64,000 nt of DNA from Bacteroidales bacterium (lineage in GTDB: Bacteria; Bacteroidota; Bacteroidia; Bacteroidales; UBA932), in the NCBI GenBank assembly GCA_017627955.1, contig JAGAFU010000001.1, forward strand, positions 1 to 64,000, read 5' to 3'. Below, one piece after another: positions 51,382-59,170 of this stretch. The notes beneath the pieces were generated by a model. That model was not told the origin of the DNA. It ran no database searches and was given only the letters and a program-made list of their open reading frames with translations. The translations under genes were made by a program, and so were the position numbers. Positions within the stretch are counted from its first letter, which is position 1. Each line of letters starts with the position of its first letter.

Positions 51382-52785
51382 ATGGCAAAGTTATCAGAGA
51401 AAATTGGTTATGGATTAGGGGACATGTCGTCCTCGATGTTCTGGAAGATATTCTCGTATTACCTTCCTATTTTTTATTCGGATGTCTTCGGCCTGAAGCC
51501 TGTCCATGCGGCTACCTTGCTGGGAATCACGCGTCTTTATGACGCCGTTTCCGACCCAGTGATGGGAATAATAGCGGACCGCACCCAGACGAGATGGGGA
51601 AAATACCGTCCTTACCTCCTTTGGCTGGCTATTCCGTTCGCCCTGATCGGAATAATGGCTTTCTATGTCCCTGACGCCGGTTACGGCTTCAAGCATTTCT
51701 ATGCCTACGTGGCCTACATCCTGATGATGACCGCCTACACCGCCGTAAATGTCCCCTACGGAGCCATGCTCGGAGTGGTCACGGCGGACTCCAAGGAGAA
51801 GAGCGTTTTCTCCTCCTTCAGGATGTTCTTCGCCTACATTGGCAGTTTCATCGCGATGGGAATCTTCTGGCTCTTCGAGAAGTCCATCATCGGCTCGACC
51901 AATTCCGCGGGCAAGGTGATCAAGGGAGTCGGCGACGCCGATCCGATGCAGTGGACAAGCATCGTGGCCATAGTGGCGGTCCTCTGCGCCATCCTTTTCA
52001 TCCTCTGCTTCCTGATGACCAAGGAGCATGTCAAGATCGAGAGGAAGCCGGAGGCGGAGGGCGGATCATCCATCAAGGACGACCTCAAGGCCCTTGTGTC
52101 CAACGGCCCTTGGTGGCTGATGCTGGGTGCCGCGATCGGGCAGCTGCTTTGCGGCTCGATCCGTGGCGGAGCGGCCGCCTATTATTTCGCCAATATTCTG
52201 GGAGTCAACATATTCCTTACATGCGCGGTGTACCTGACTATCGGTGAGATCGGACAAATGGCGGGTGTCGCGTTCGCCGTTCCGCTCTCAGAGAAGATTG
52301 GTAAGAGGAACACTTTCATGGCCTCCATGGCCGCTGTGGTGCTGTTCAGCTCCTTGATCTGGTTCATCCCGACCGGCACGGCGGCGGGAATCTGGTGGCT
52401 GATTGTCCTCCAGGTGCTCGTGAGCCTCGCTATCGGAGTAGCCGCCCCGCTGACCTGGAGCATGTTCGCGGACGTGGCCGACTATTCGGAATTGAAGAAC
52501 GGATCCAACTCTACGGGTTTGATCTTCTCCTCTTCCTCGATGGCCCAGAAGTTCGGAGGAGCGATCGGAGGTTTCCTGCTCCTGGCGCTTCTCGGTGTCT
52601 TTGGTTATAACAAGGATCTTGCTGTCCAGGCTCCGAGGACCCTCGGCGCGATAAAGGCCATGATGAGCTTCATCCCGGCCATAGGAGCGGCCTTGTCAAT
52701 ACTTGCGCTCTCGTTCTATCCGCTGACTACCAGCAAGATGAACGAGGTTCAGGCTGAATTGAAGAAAAAGAGGGGAGAGGCCTGA
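51382..52785 (+). CDS. GPH-family cation:glycoside symporter
   Basis: Twelve-helix MelB-type transporter (glycoside-pentoside-hexuronide family), inner membrane, 467 aa. Diagnostic features are EKIGYGLGDMSSSMFWKIFSYYLPIFYSD at the N terminus, the cation-site motif DAVSDPVMGIIADRTQTRWGKYRPYLLW (about 53-80) and YTAVNVPYGAMLG (about 118-130). In mannan-using Bacteroidetes this family carries mannobiose into the cytoplasm. It follows the epimerase by 19 bp and is the last gene of the locus; the next gene is on the opposite strand. Cargo specificity (mannobiose or a glucoside) is inferred from context only. Confidence 0.93.
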   Translation: MAKLSEKIGYGLGDMSSSMFWKIFSYYLPIFYSDVFGLKPVHAATLLGITRLYDAVSDPVMGIIADRTQTRWGKYRPYLLWLAIPFALIGIMAFYVPDAGYGFKHFYAYVAYILMMTAYTAVNVPYGAMLGVVTADSKEKSVFSSFRMFFAYIGSFIAMGIFWLFEKSIIGSTNSAGKVIKGVGDADPMQWTSIVAIVAVLCAILFILCFLMTKEHVKIERKPEAEGGSSIKDDLKALVSNGPWWLMLGAAIGQLLCGSIRGGAAAYYFANILGVNIFLTCAVYLTIGEIGQMAGVAFAVPLSEKIGKRNTFMASMAAVVLFSSLIWFIPTGTAAGIWWLIVLQVLVSLAIGVAAPLTWSMFADVADYSELKNGSNSTGLIFSSSSMAQKFGGAIGGFLLLALLGVFGYNKDLAVQAPRTLGAIKAMMSFIPAIGAALSILALSFYPLTTSKMNEVQAELKKKRGEA

Positions 52786-52792
52786 CGAAGAC

Positions 52793-53383
52793 CTATTTCC
52801 CGGCGACTGAGGCCAGTTCCTTGGCCAGTTTGTCAATCATCACGGTTCCGAAGACGACCTTGCCGTCCGGATCGATAAGATACATGGAAGGGATCCAGTT
52901 CACTTTATAATCCTGTGAGATCTGGGTCTCTTTCCATTTTGCCAGGGGGCTCACGTGAGTCCACCCCAGACCGTTCTCCTTGACATATCCTGTCCACTTG
53001 TCCTTGTCGGTGTCGAAAGAAACTCCAACGAACTCGACCTTGTCGCCGTATTTTTCCCACAGGGCTTTTACCTCCGGGGCATCTTTCCGGCAGTCCGGGC
53101 ACCATGATGCCCAGAAATCAAGGACAGTATATTTGCCGCGGAAGTCGCTCAAGGATATTTCATTATCGTCCGGAGTCCGGAGGGTGAAGCCAGGCGCCGG
53201 GGTACCTTTGGCGAGAAGATCCTTGGCGTACTGGGCGTCGAGATCGCCGGCGGCTTCCTCAGTGGCTGCCGGTTCCTCAGCGGCTTTCTTCGGCCCTCTC
53301 TTGCATGAGGGGGCGAGCATGATGGTCATAACCAGAAGAGCGCAAGAAGCGGCCTTCAGAATGGGGAAAAAGGATTTATTCAT
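52793..53383 (-). CDS. TlpA-like thioredoxin-fold lipoprotein
   Basis: Thiol-disulfide oxidoreductase of the envelope, 196 aa. A lipobox MLAPSC lies near residue 27, followed by an Ala/Glu/Lys-rich spacer (AAEEPAATEEAAGD). The AhpC/TSA-Redoxin fold (about 60-192) has the active site WASWCPDCRKDAP (about 92-104) and the cis-Pro segment WIPSMYLID. The CPDC pair differs from the CGPC of the protein at 16734, so its redox potential may differ. It is monocistronic and convergent with the symporter gene. Upstream, the minus strand carries TATATTAG with flanking bases like those before the sulfatase gene. Confidence 0.92.
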   Translation of the reverse strand: MNKSFFPILKAASCALLVMTIMLAPSCKRGPKKAAEEPAATEEAAGDLDAQYAKDLLAKGTPAPGFTLRTPDDNEISLSDFRGKYTVLDFWASWCPDCRKDAPEVKALWEKYGDKVEFVGVSFDTDKDKWTGYVKENGLGWTHVSPLAKWKETQISQDYKVNWIPSMYLIDPDGKVVFGTVMIDKLAKELASVAGK

Positions 53384-53436
53384 TTGTCAGTGTTTTAGTT
53401 TCCGCTAATATACGATAAAAACTGAAGAAAAAACGG

Positions 53437-53444
53437 TATATTTG
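53437..53444 (+). promoter_or_regulatory. -7 box (TATATTTG) of the binding protein-phosphatase pair
   Basis: Exact TAnnTTTG match; the predicted transcript start near 53450 coincides with an in-frame GTG and leaves about 15 bases before ATG 53465. Confidence 0.55.
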
Positions 53445-53464
53445 AACTCGTGTTTTTAGATCAG

Positions 53465-54421
53465 ATGCGTCTCTTCCGCAAATTGATACTTACGCTCCTC
53501 CTGATTCCCTCGCTCGCTTTGAGTTCAGCGGCCCAGAAGGCAGGCAAACCATTCGTATTCGCCCCCCAGTGGATGGCGCAGGCCCAGTTCGCCGGCTATT
53601 ACGCCGCGCTTGAGAAGGGTTTTTATCAGGAGGAAGGCCTGAAGGTCGAGATTGTCCACCCATTCGCCACCCAGGACCTGAAAGAACGTTTCTCCTCTGT
53701 CGAGGCGGATGCCTCCACCCTGCCGCTAACGGAGGCCATGGCGATGGTCGCCGGAGGATTTCCCCTTGTCAATATTCTCCAGACCTCGATGAACAGCGCC
53801 ATGGTCATAGTCTCCCGCAAAGGTCAGGATCCCCGGTCCCTGAAAAAGGCTAAAGTGGCTACCTGGAGGTCGGGATTCGACCAGCTCGCGAGAAGCGTTG
53901 CCTCCGGCCGTGGACTTGGTTTCCAGTGGATAGAGGCCGTTTACCCGGTCAATCTCTTTGTCGCCGGGGCGGTGGACGCCGCGGTCGCCATGACCTATAA
54001 TGAGCTTCTCATGATCCGACAGGCCGGATTCGATCCGACTCCCGAATCGATCTACCGTTTCAAGGACAATGGCTATAATATCCAGGAGGAGGGGGTGTAC
54101 ATGTCCCGCTCCTATTACCTCAAGAACAAGGACCGGGCGGATCGCTTCGCGAGGGCCAGCCGTAAGGGTTGGGAATGGGTCGCCGATAATCCCGATGAGG
54201 CACTGGACATAGTCATGAGCTATGTGAAAAAGTACAGGATAGCGACTAATCGCACCATCCAAAAGCTTATGCTGCAAGAGGTTCTGTCGCTCCAGCTGGA
54301 TCCGGAGTCCGGCAGACGCGAGTTCCGGCTCAGGACGGATATGGTCGATAAGGCCGGGGAGATCCTCATGGGTTCCGAGGCGATTAAAAGGAAGGTCAAA
54401 GCGGAGGAATTGCTGCCATGA
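53465..54421 (+). CDS. NMT1/THI5-like periplasmic solute-binding protein
   Basis: Type II periplasmic binding protein of 318 aa. The signal peptide MRLFRKLILTLLLIPSLALS is followed by the family opening FVFAPQWMAQAQFAGYYAALEKGFYQEEGLKVEI (about 30-63). NMT1-like hinge segments and VYMSRSYYLKN are also seen. Relatives bind pyrimidine precursors, taurine or similar small molecules for an ABC transporter, but no permease or ATPase gene is present in this window. Instead its last codon overlaps the start of a Cache-HAMP-PP2C phosphatase gene (ATGA), which suggests a sensory role. An in-frame GTG at 53450 is an alternative start. Confidence 0.88.
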   Translation: MRLFRKLILTLLLIPSLALSSAAQKAGKPFVFAPQWMAQAQFAGYYAALEKGFYQEEGLKVEIVHPFATQDLKERFSSVEADASTLPLTEAMAMVAGGFPLVNILQTSMNSAMVIVSRKGQDPRSLKKAKVATWRSGFDQLARSVASGRGLGFQWIEAVYPVNLFVAGAVDAAVAMTYNELLMIRQAGFDPTPESIYRFKDNGYNIQEEGVYMSRSYYLKNKDRADRFARASRKGWEWVADNPDEALDIVMSYVKKYRIATNRTIQKLMLQEVLSLQLDPESGRREFRLRTDMVDKAGEILMGSEAIKRKVKAEELLP

Positions 54422-56358
54422 GACGATTGCTTAACTTCATCCGTCAGTCCTTCTCCGCCCGCCTGAGCCTGTGGGTGGTCCTGTTCGCCGCCATGGTTTT
54501 CCTGGCCGCCCAGATATATGTCTCCGTTGTGGCACGCCGTCTGGTCCGGGCTGAGGCTGTCAAAGGCGCATCGCAGGTCATGGAGAACACGACCCTGCGC
54601 CTGAACAACATCATCGAGGATGTGGAGATCGCCGCCGACAACCTGGAATGGCTGGTGTACCGCAACCTCGACTCTCCCCAGAGGCTCATGGAATATTCCC
54701 GGAGCACCGTCCAAGGCAACTCTTTCCTGCTCGGGTGCTCAGTCTCCCTGGAGCCTTTTTTCTTCAAGGGGGAGAAATATTTCTCGGCATATTCATACAA
54801 TAACGGTGAGACGGTCGTCTCTGTCCAGGAGGGCGCTGACGACTACCAGTATTTCTACATGGACTGGTACCTCCTGCCGAAACTCCTGCGGCAGCCTTGC
54901 TGGACTGAGCCATACAACGACTGGGAGTCTGATGATTCCCTCAGCATGGACACCGAGCGGACCATCTCCTACTGCAAGCCTCTGACTGACAAGGACGGCA
55001 ACTTCCTGGGATCTATCTCCCTGGACATCTCCCTTGAATGGCTTACCAGCCAGATCGCCCCGGTCAAGCCTTATAAGAGATCGTACAGTGTCCTGATCAG
55101 CCGGGGCGGTACCTACCTTGTCCATCCCGACCCGGACAAGCTTTTCTACCACACTGTCTTCACTGAGGCTTTGGAAGGTGATGATCCGGAATTGGAAGAA
55201 CTGGGCCATTCGATGCTGGAGTGGAATGAGGGCTCAAAGGTACTAGAGATAGAAGGAGAGCGATGCCTCGTTTTCTATAAGCCCATAAAGAGCACAGGGT
55301 GGAGCGCCGCTATCGTTTGCCCGGAAAAAGAGATATTTGGCGGCTTTAACCGTCTTCTAAAAATGGCTTTGTTGATCTCCGCTCTCGGCCTCCTGCTCAT
55401 GTTCCTGACCTGTTTCAGGGTAGTGAGCAAGACTATGAGGCCATTAAGCGCTCTGGCAGGCCAGGCTCGGAACATAGCGGAGGGTAATTTCAAGGTGGTC
55501 CTCCCGAAAAGCGACCGCCAGGACGAGATAGGAGTCCTATCTAATTCTTTTGAGAATATGCGCTCCTCGCTTGTCTCCTATATTGACGAGTTGACCCGTA
55601 CGACTGCCGCCAACACGAAAATCGAGGGTGAGCTCCAGATCGCGAGGGGTATCCAGAAAGGAATGCTTCCAAGCATATTCCCTCCTTTCCCGGACCGGAA
55701 GGATGTCGATCTGTATGCCTCCATGACTCCGGCAAAGGAAGTGGGTGGCGACCTTTATGACTTCTTCATCGAGAAGGGCAGCTTGTATTTCTGCATTGGT
55801 GACGTGAGCGGTAAGGGAGTCCCGGCCAGCCTTATCATGGCCGTGACAAGGAACCTCTTCAGGGTCATGGGGCAGCAGGGACTTCCGCCTGATGAGATTG
55901 CCGGGCGTCTGAACGAGATCCTCTGCCAGGGTAACGACCAGATGATGTTCGTCACGATGTTCATCGGCAGGGTCAACCTCGAGACTGGTTTGATGGACTT
56001 CTGTAATTGCGGCCATAATCCTCCCGTGACAGTTTCCCCGGATGGGAAAGTCGCTTTCCTTGAGAGCCTCCCGAACACTCCGTTAGGTGTGCAACCCGGG
56101 TTCTGGTTCGAAGAGGAAATCATTGATGACGTGAGGGGAATGACACTTTTCCTCTACACTGACGGTCTGAACGAGGCCGAAAACAAGGATTTTGAGCAGT
56201 TCGGCAATGACAGGCTTCTCTCGGTCATCAATAGCAATCCTTCGTTGGATGCTGAGGCAATGGTCAAGGAAATGTCCAAGGCTGTCGCCGGCCATGTTAA
56301 AAAAGCGGAGCCCAGCGACGACCTCGCCATGCTCTGCCTCAAAATCGCCTCATCCTAG
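54418..56358 (+). CDS. Membrane Cache-HAMP-PP2C (SpoIIE/RsbU-type) serine phosphatase
   Basis: Transmembrane signalling phosphatase of 646 aa. A first membrane helix (about 15-38) leads to an extracytoplasmic dCache-like sensor (about 40-310; contains FMDW-like YFYMDWYLLPKL and GSISLDISLEWL). A second helix (about 318-338) precedes a HAMP domain (about 340-395, RPLSALAGQARNIAEG) and a coiled linker (IEGELQIARGIQKGMLP). The PP2C domain (about 425-643) has the metal ligands in KEVGGDLYDF and IGDVSGKGVPASL, and LYTDGLNEAEN near the end. It is coupled to a solute-binding protein. Targets are normally anti-anti-sigma (STAS) proteins; none is encoded nearby. Confidence 0.92.
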   Translation: MRRLLNFIRQSFSARLSLWVVLFAAMVFLAAQIYVSVVARRLVRAEAVKGASQVMENTTLRLNNIIEDVEIAADNLEWLVYRNLDSPQRLMEYSRSTVQGNSFLLGCSVSLEPFFFKGEKYFSAYSYNNGETVVSVQEGADDYQYFYMDWYLLPKLLRQPCWTEPYNDWESDDSLSMDTERTISYCKPLTDKDGNFLGSISLDISLEWLTSQIAPVKPYKRSYSVLISRGGTYLVHPDPDKLFYHTVFTEALEGDDPELEELGHSMLEWNEGSKVLEIEGERCLVFYKPIKSTGWSAAIVCPEKEIFGGFNRLLKMALLISALGLLLMFLTCFRVVSKTMRPLSALAGQARNIAEGNFKVVLPKSDRQDEIGVLSNSFENMRSSLVSYIDELTRTTAANTKIEGELQIARGIQKGMLPSIFPPFPDRKDVDLYASMTPAKEVGGDLYDFFIEKGSLYFCIGDVSGKGVPASLIMAVTRNLFRVMGQQGLPPDEIAGRLNEILCQGNDQMMFVTMFIGRVNLETGLMDFCNCGHNPPVTVSPDGKVAFLESLPNTPLGVQPGFWFEEEIIDDVRGMTLFLYTDGLNEAENKDFEQFGNDRLLSVINSNPSLDAEAMVKEMSKAVAGHVKKAEPSDDLAMLCLKIASS

Positions 56359-57950
56359 AACTCGTCTACTCCAAGCCTTTCTCTGAACGCGTCCAGCTGT
56401 TTTTGGAGTCTGGCGATACGGCGCTTGTAGCGCCTGTCCCCGTAAAGGTTGGTCATCTCGGAAGGATCCTTGCGGATGTCATAAAACTCAGAGTAATCTC
56501 CCTCTGACCCGCCATAGAAGTGGATGAGCTTGAAGCGCTTATCTGAGACTCCGTCGTGCTTGAGAACATTGTGCTCGGAAGGGAGATCGTAGTAGTGGTA
56601 GTACATGTATTTCCGCCATTTGCGGGGCTCTTTGCCGCCTTTCTCGATGACCGGCAGCAGAGACCTTCCCGACATCTCCTTAGGGGCATCCACTCCGGCG
56701 ACATCCAAGTAAGTCGGGGCGAAGTCGATGTTCTGGATAAACGCGTCCGAGACCTTCCCTGCCTTTCCACCCGGATAGCGGATGATAAGGGGGGTCCTGT
56801 AGGATTCCTCGTACATGAACCTCTTGTCGAACCATCCGTGCTCACCCATGTAAAATCCCTGGTCAGAGGTGTAGACCACTATCGTGTTGTCCGCGAGCCC
56901 ATGAGAGTCAAGATATTCCAGAATCTCACCGACAGAGTCGTCGACTGAGCGGATGCAACGGAGATAGTCCTTGACATAGCGCTGGAACTTCCACTCCAGA
57001 AGTGCCTCCCCCTCAAGGCCGCTCTCCAGCATCGCCTTGTTTCTCGGCCCGTAGGCGGCCTCCCACTTTGCCCTGGAGGCGGAATCCATTCTGGAAAGAC
57101 CCCATTCAAGCATTTGTTTCGGATGGGGTGCCCTGGTGGGCTCTTCGTCCAACTCCCCGACTTTGAGGTCATAGATCATGGTCATGTCCTTGTCGATGGT
57201 CATGAGTTGGTCCCTGGCGGCTTGTCCTCGCCCGGAATAGTCATCGTGAAAGTTATCCGGGAGGGAGAAGGTGACATCCTCGTAAAGGTCCAGGTACTTG
57301 ATGTCCGGCAACCAATTACGGTGTGGGGCCTTGTGGTGGACATAGAGGCAGAAGGGCTTGTCCTTGTCTCGCTCCTCAAGGAACTCTATAGCGTGCTTGG
57401 TGACGAGGTTCGTGGCGTAGCCCTCTTCCCGGAGATACTGCCCGTCCGAGAGATGGCTCTTCAGCACCGGATTGTAGTACTCGCCCTGGCCCCTGAACAC
57501 ATAGAAATAGTCAAATCCTTTAGGCTCGCATTGCATGTGCCACTTGCCGATCATGGCTGTCTGGTAGCCGCCCCGGCGAAGAAGCTCGGAGACGAAGGTA
57601 ACAGTAGTGTCAATTCCTTTACCCAGAGTCCTTTGGCCGTTCTGATGGCTGTACAGGCCTGTCATCAGGCATGCCCGGCTGGGAGTCGAGAGCGAGTTCT
57701 CCACGTACGCCCTGTCGAAACGGATGCCTTCCTCGGCGAGCCTGTCCATGTTGGGCGTAGGTGCCTGGCGGCTAAGCGGGTGACCATAGGCGCTGATGGC
57801 CTGGAACGCGTGGTCGTCAGTCATGATGTGGATGATGTTGAGCCTTTTGACATCATTTTTATCTTGGGCCCTAGTTTCTTCCGGATTCATGGCTCCGGGG
57901 ATGGTGGCGAGCAGCATCGCCCCCGAAATCACCAATGGTTTCTGTCTCAT
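56355..57950 (-). CDS. Secreted serine-type sulfatase (S1 family)
   Basis: Arylsulfatase-fold enzyme removing sulfate esters from carbohydrates. The signal peptide (about 1-28) is followed by the metal site IIHIMTDDHAFQA (Asp-Asp, about 45-46). The formylglycine motif is S88-T-P-S-R (NSLSTPSRACLMTG), so the residue converted is Ser rather than Cys and requires an anSME-type radical SAM enzyme, not found in this window. KWHMQ supplies the catalytic Lys/His and YTSDQGFYMGEHGWFDKR (about 365-382) the second metal block. At 531 aa it is standard. The Met at 57950 is chosen over an upstream one at 57989. It stands alone, outside the glycan locus; sulfated host or algal glycans are possible substrates. 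Confidence 0.92.
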   Translation of the reverse strand: MRQKPLVISGAMLLATIPGAMNPEETRAQDKNDVKRLNIIHIMTDDHAFQAISAYGHPLSRQAPTPNMDRLAEEGIRFDRAYVENSLSTPSRACLMTGLYSHQNGQRTLGKGIDTTVTFVSELLRRGGYQTAMIGKWHMQCEPKGFDYFYVFRGQGEYYNPVLKSHLSDGQYLREEGYATNLVTKHAIEFLEERDKDKPFCLYVHHKAPHRNWLPDIKYLDLYEDVTFSLPDNFHDDYSGRGQAARDQLMTIDKDMTMIYDLKVGELDEEPTRAPHPKQMLEWGLSRMDSASRAKWEAAYGPRNKAMLESGLEGEALLEWKFQRYVKDYLRCIRSVDDSVGEILEYLDSHGLADNTIVVYTSDQGFYMGEHGWFDKRFMYEESYRTPLIIRYPGGKAGKVSDAFIQNIDFAPTYLDVAGVDAPKEMSGRSLLPVIEKGGKEPRKWRKYMYYHYYDLPSEHNVLKHDGVSDKRFKLIHFYGGSEGDYSEFYDIRKDPSEMTNLYGDRRYKRRIARLQKQLDAFRERLGVDEF

Positions 57951-57992
57951 AATCAGTGGGATTGTATCAGTTTCGCTAATATACGACAAATT

Positions 57993-58068
57993 GGCCCAAA
58001 TACGCAGATTATGGGCCCAAAACTGGTAATATGTAAAGCTCTGGGACCAAAAACAGTATATTTGGGCC
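57993..58068. promoter_or_regulatory. GGCCCAAA box cluster upstream of the sulfatase
   Basis: GGCCCAAATA (57993-58002) is the exact reverse complement of TATTTGGGCC (58059-58068). Between them are GGGCCCAAA (58012-58020) and a degenerate GGGACCAAA (58043-58051). The left box lies about 20 bp upstream of the minus-strand TATATTAG sequence (near 57977-57984) of the sulfatase, as expected for an operator. Confidence 0.45.
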
Positions 58069-58092
58069 GAGTATTACCATTATAACAAAACG

Positions 58093-58127
58093 AAAAACCC
58101 CTCTGGAGATGCCTCCGGAGGGGTTTT
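58093..58127. terminator. Terminator of the tRNA-Lys pair (bidirectional form)
   Basis: AAAACCCCTC...GGAG and CTCC...GAGGGGTTTT form a long GC stem with an ATGC loop. A/T runs on both sides let it work in either direction. It lies just downstream of the tRNA genes on the minus strand. Confidence 0.8.
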
Positions 58128-58131
58128 AACG

Positions 58132-58204
<73 letters not shown>

Positions 58205-58229
58205 ATTTTTAAAGAACGTGGCTCTTTAG

Positions 58230-58302
58230 TGAACCGTTCGGGGCTCGAACCCGAGACCCCAACATTAAAAGTGTTGTGCTCTACCAACTGAGCTAACGAT
58301 TC
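58230..58302 (-). tRNA. tRNA-Lys (anticodon TTT)
   Basis: Cloverleaf on the minus strand: acceptor GAATCGT pairs with ACGGTTC (one T-G). Anticodon arm CAACA/TGTTG with loop CTTTTAA gives TTT. T arm TCGGG/CCCGA. Discriminator A; CCA is not encoded. It lies 25 bp upstream of the CTT gene and both probably share the promoter at 58339. Confidence 0.95.
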
Positions 58303-58338
58303 TTTCCAGTCGTTTCGGTCATTTCCGAATCGGGACTG

Positions 58339-58346
58339 CAAATTTA
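58339..58346 (-). promoter_or_regulatory. -7 box (TAAATTTG) of the tRNA-Lys pair
   Basis: Exact TAnnTTTG match on the minus strand, 36 bp upstream of the first tRNA-Lys. Confidence 0.55.
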
Positions 58347-58395
58347 TATCCTTCGGGTGAAAAAACCAAATTTTTTAGACTTTTTTTAAACTTTT

Positions 58396-59166
58396 TTAGT
58401 CAACCTGAACGCCTTCAGTCACCAAGTCGCCATATTTCAGCACCTTCCACTGGCAGTCCTCATCCTCGCCCAGAGCGGTCAGGCTCTCAACCCAGTCCCC
58501 GCTGTTGAGGTAACGGATCCCATTTTTGAGAATCTTGTCCTCCGGGTGGTGAATATGACCGCAAATGATCCCGTCACATTTCTTGGACTTGGCGAACTCC
58601 GCGAGGTCCGACTCGAAGCCCGAAATGAGGTTCACCGCTTTCTTGACACCATGCTTCAAGGCCTTCGAGAATGAGTACTTCTCCTTCCCTTGCTTATCCC
58701 TGGCCCTGTTCTTAAGGTTGTTGAATTTCAAGAGGAAATTGTAGGCTGTGTCTCCGAAGTTCGAAAGCCACTTGAAATGGCTCGTGATGCTGTCGAACGC
58801 GTGTCCGTGGATCACCACATAACGCCCGCCCTTGTCGTCGATCGTGTATTCATTCACGATGTTGATGTTGAACAGCTGGCAGGGAGTGATGTGGTCGAGG
58901 AAGTCATCGTGGTTGCCTGTCACGTAGACCACCTCTGTCTGGAACGATTCCATCAGTTCCATCACGGCCTTGACGAAAGACGATTCCCTGACTGTCCATT
59001 TGTCCTCGATTTTCTTGAGCTGCCAGCCGTCTATGATGTCTCCTGCCATGATCAGGCGCTCGCACGTGAGGCTCTCAAGGAAGCGGGTAAGCTCCTCGAC
59101 CTTGGCGTACAGGGACCCCATGTGGAGATCGGAGATGACGACTGTCTTGAAATGTTTCCGTTCCAT
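58396..59166 (-). CDS. LpxH-like UDP-2,3-diacylglucosamine diphosphatase / metallophosphoesterase
   Basis: Calcineurin-type phosphoesterase of 256 aa, probably hydrolysing UDP-2,3-diacylglucosamine to lipid X in lipid A synthesis. Metal-site motifs in order: VVISDLHMG (DxH, about 9-17), MAGDIIDGW (GDxxD, about 40-48), VTGNHDDFLD (GNHD, about 83-92), VIHGHAFD (GH) and GIICGHIHHPE (GHxH, about 199-209). No signal peptide. It lies 4 bp after the mannose-1-phosphate guanylyltransferase gene, so an envelope-biosynthesis operon is likely. The family also contains LpxH2-type proteins with unproven activity, which is why no symbol is given. Confidence 0.88.
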   Translation of the reverse strand: MERKHFKTVVISDLHMGSLYAKVEELTRFLESLTCERLIMAGDIIDGWQLKKIEDKWTVRESSFVKAVMELMESFQTEVVYVTGNHDDFLDHITPCQLFNINIVNEYTIDDKGGRYVVIHGHAFDSITSHFKWLSNFGDTAYNFLLKFNNLKNRARDKQGKEKYSFSKALKHGVKKAVNLISGFESDLAEFAKSKKCDGIICGHIHHPEDKILKNGIRYLNSGDWVESLTALGEDEDCQWKVLKYGDLVTEGVQVD

Positions 59167-59170
59167 GGAA

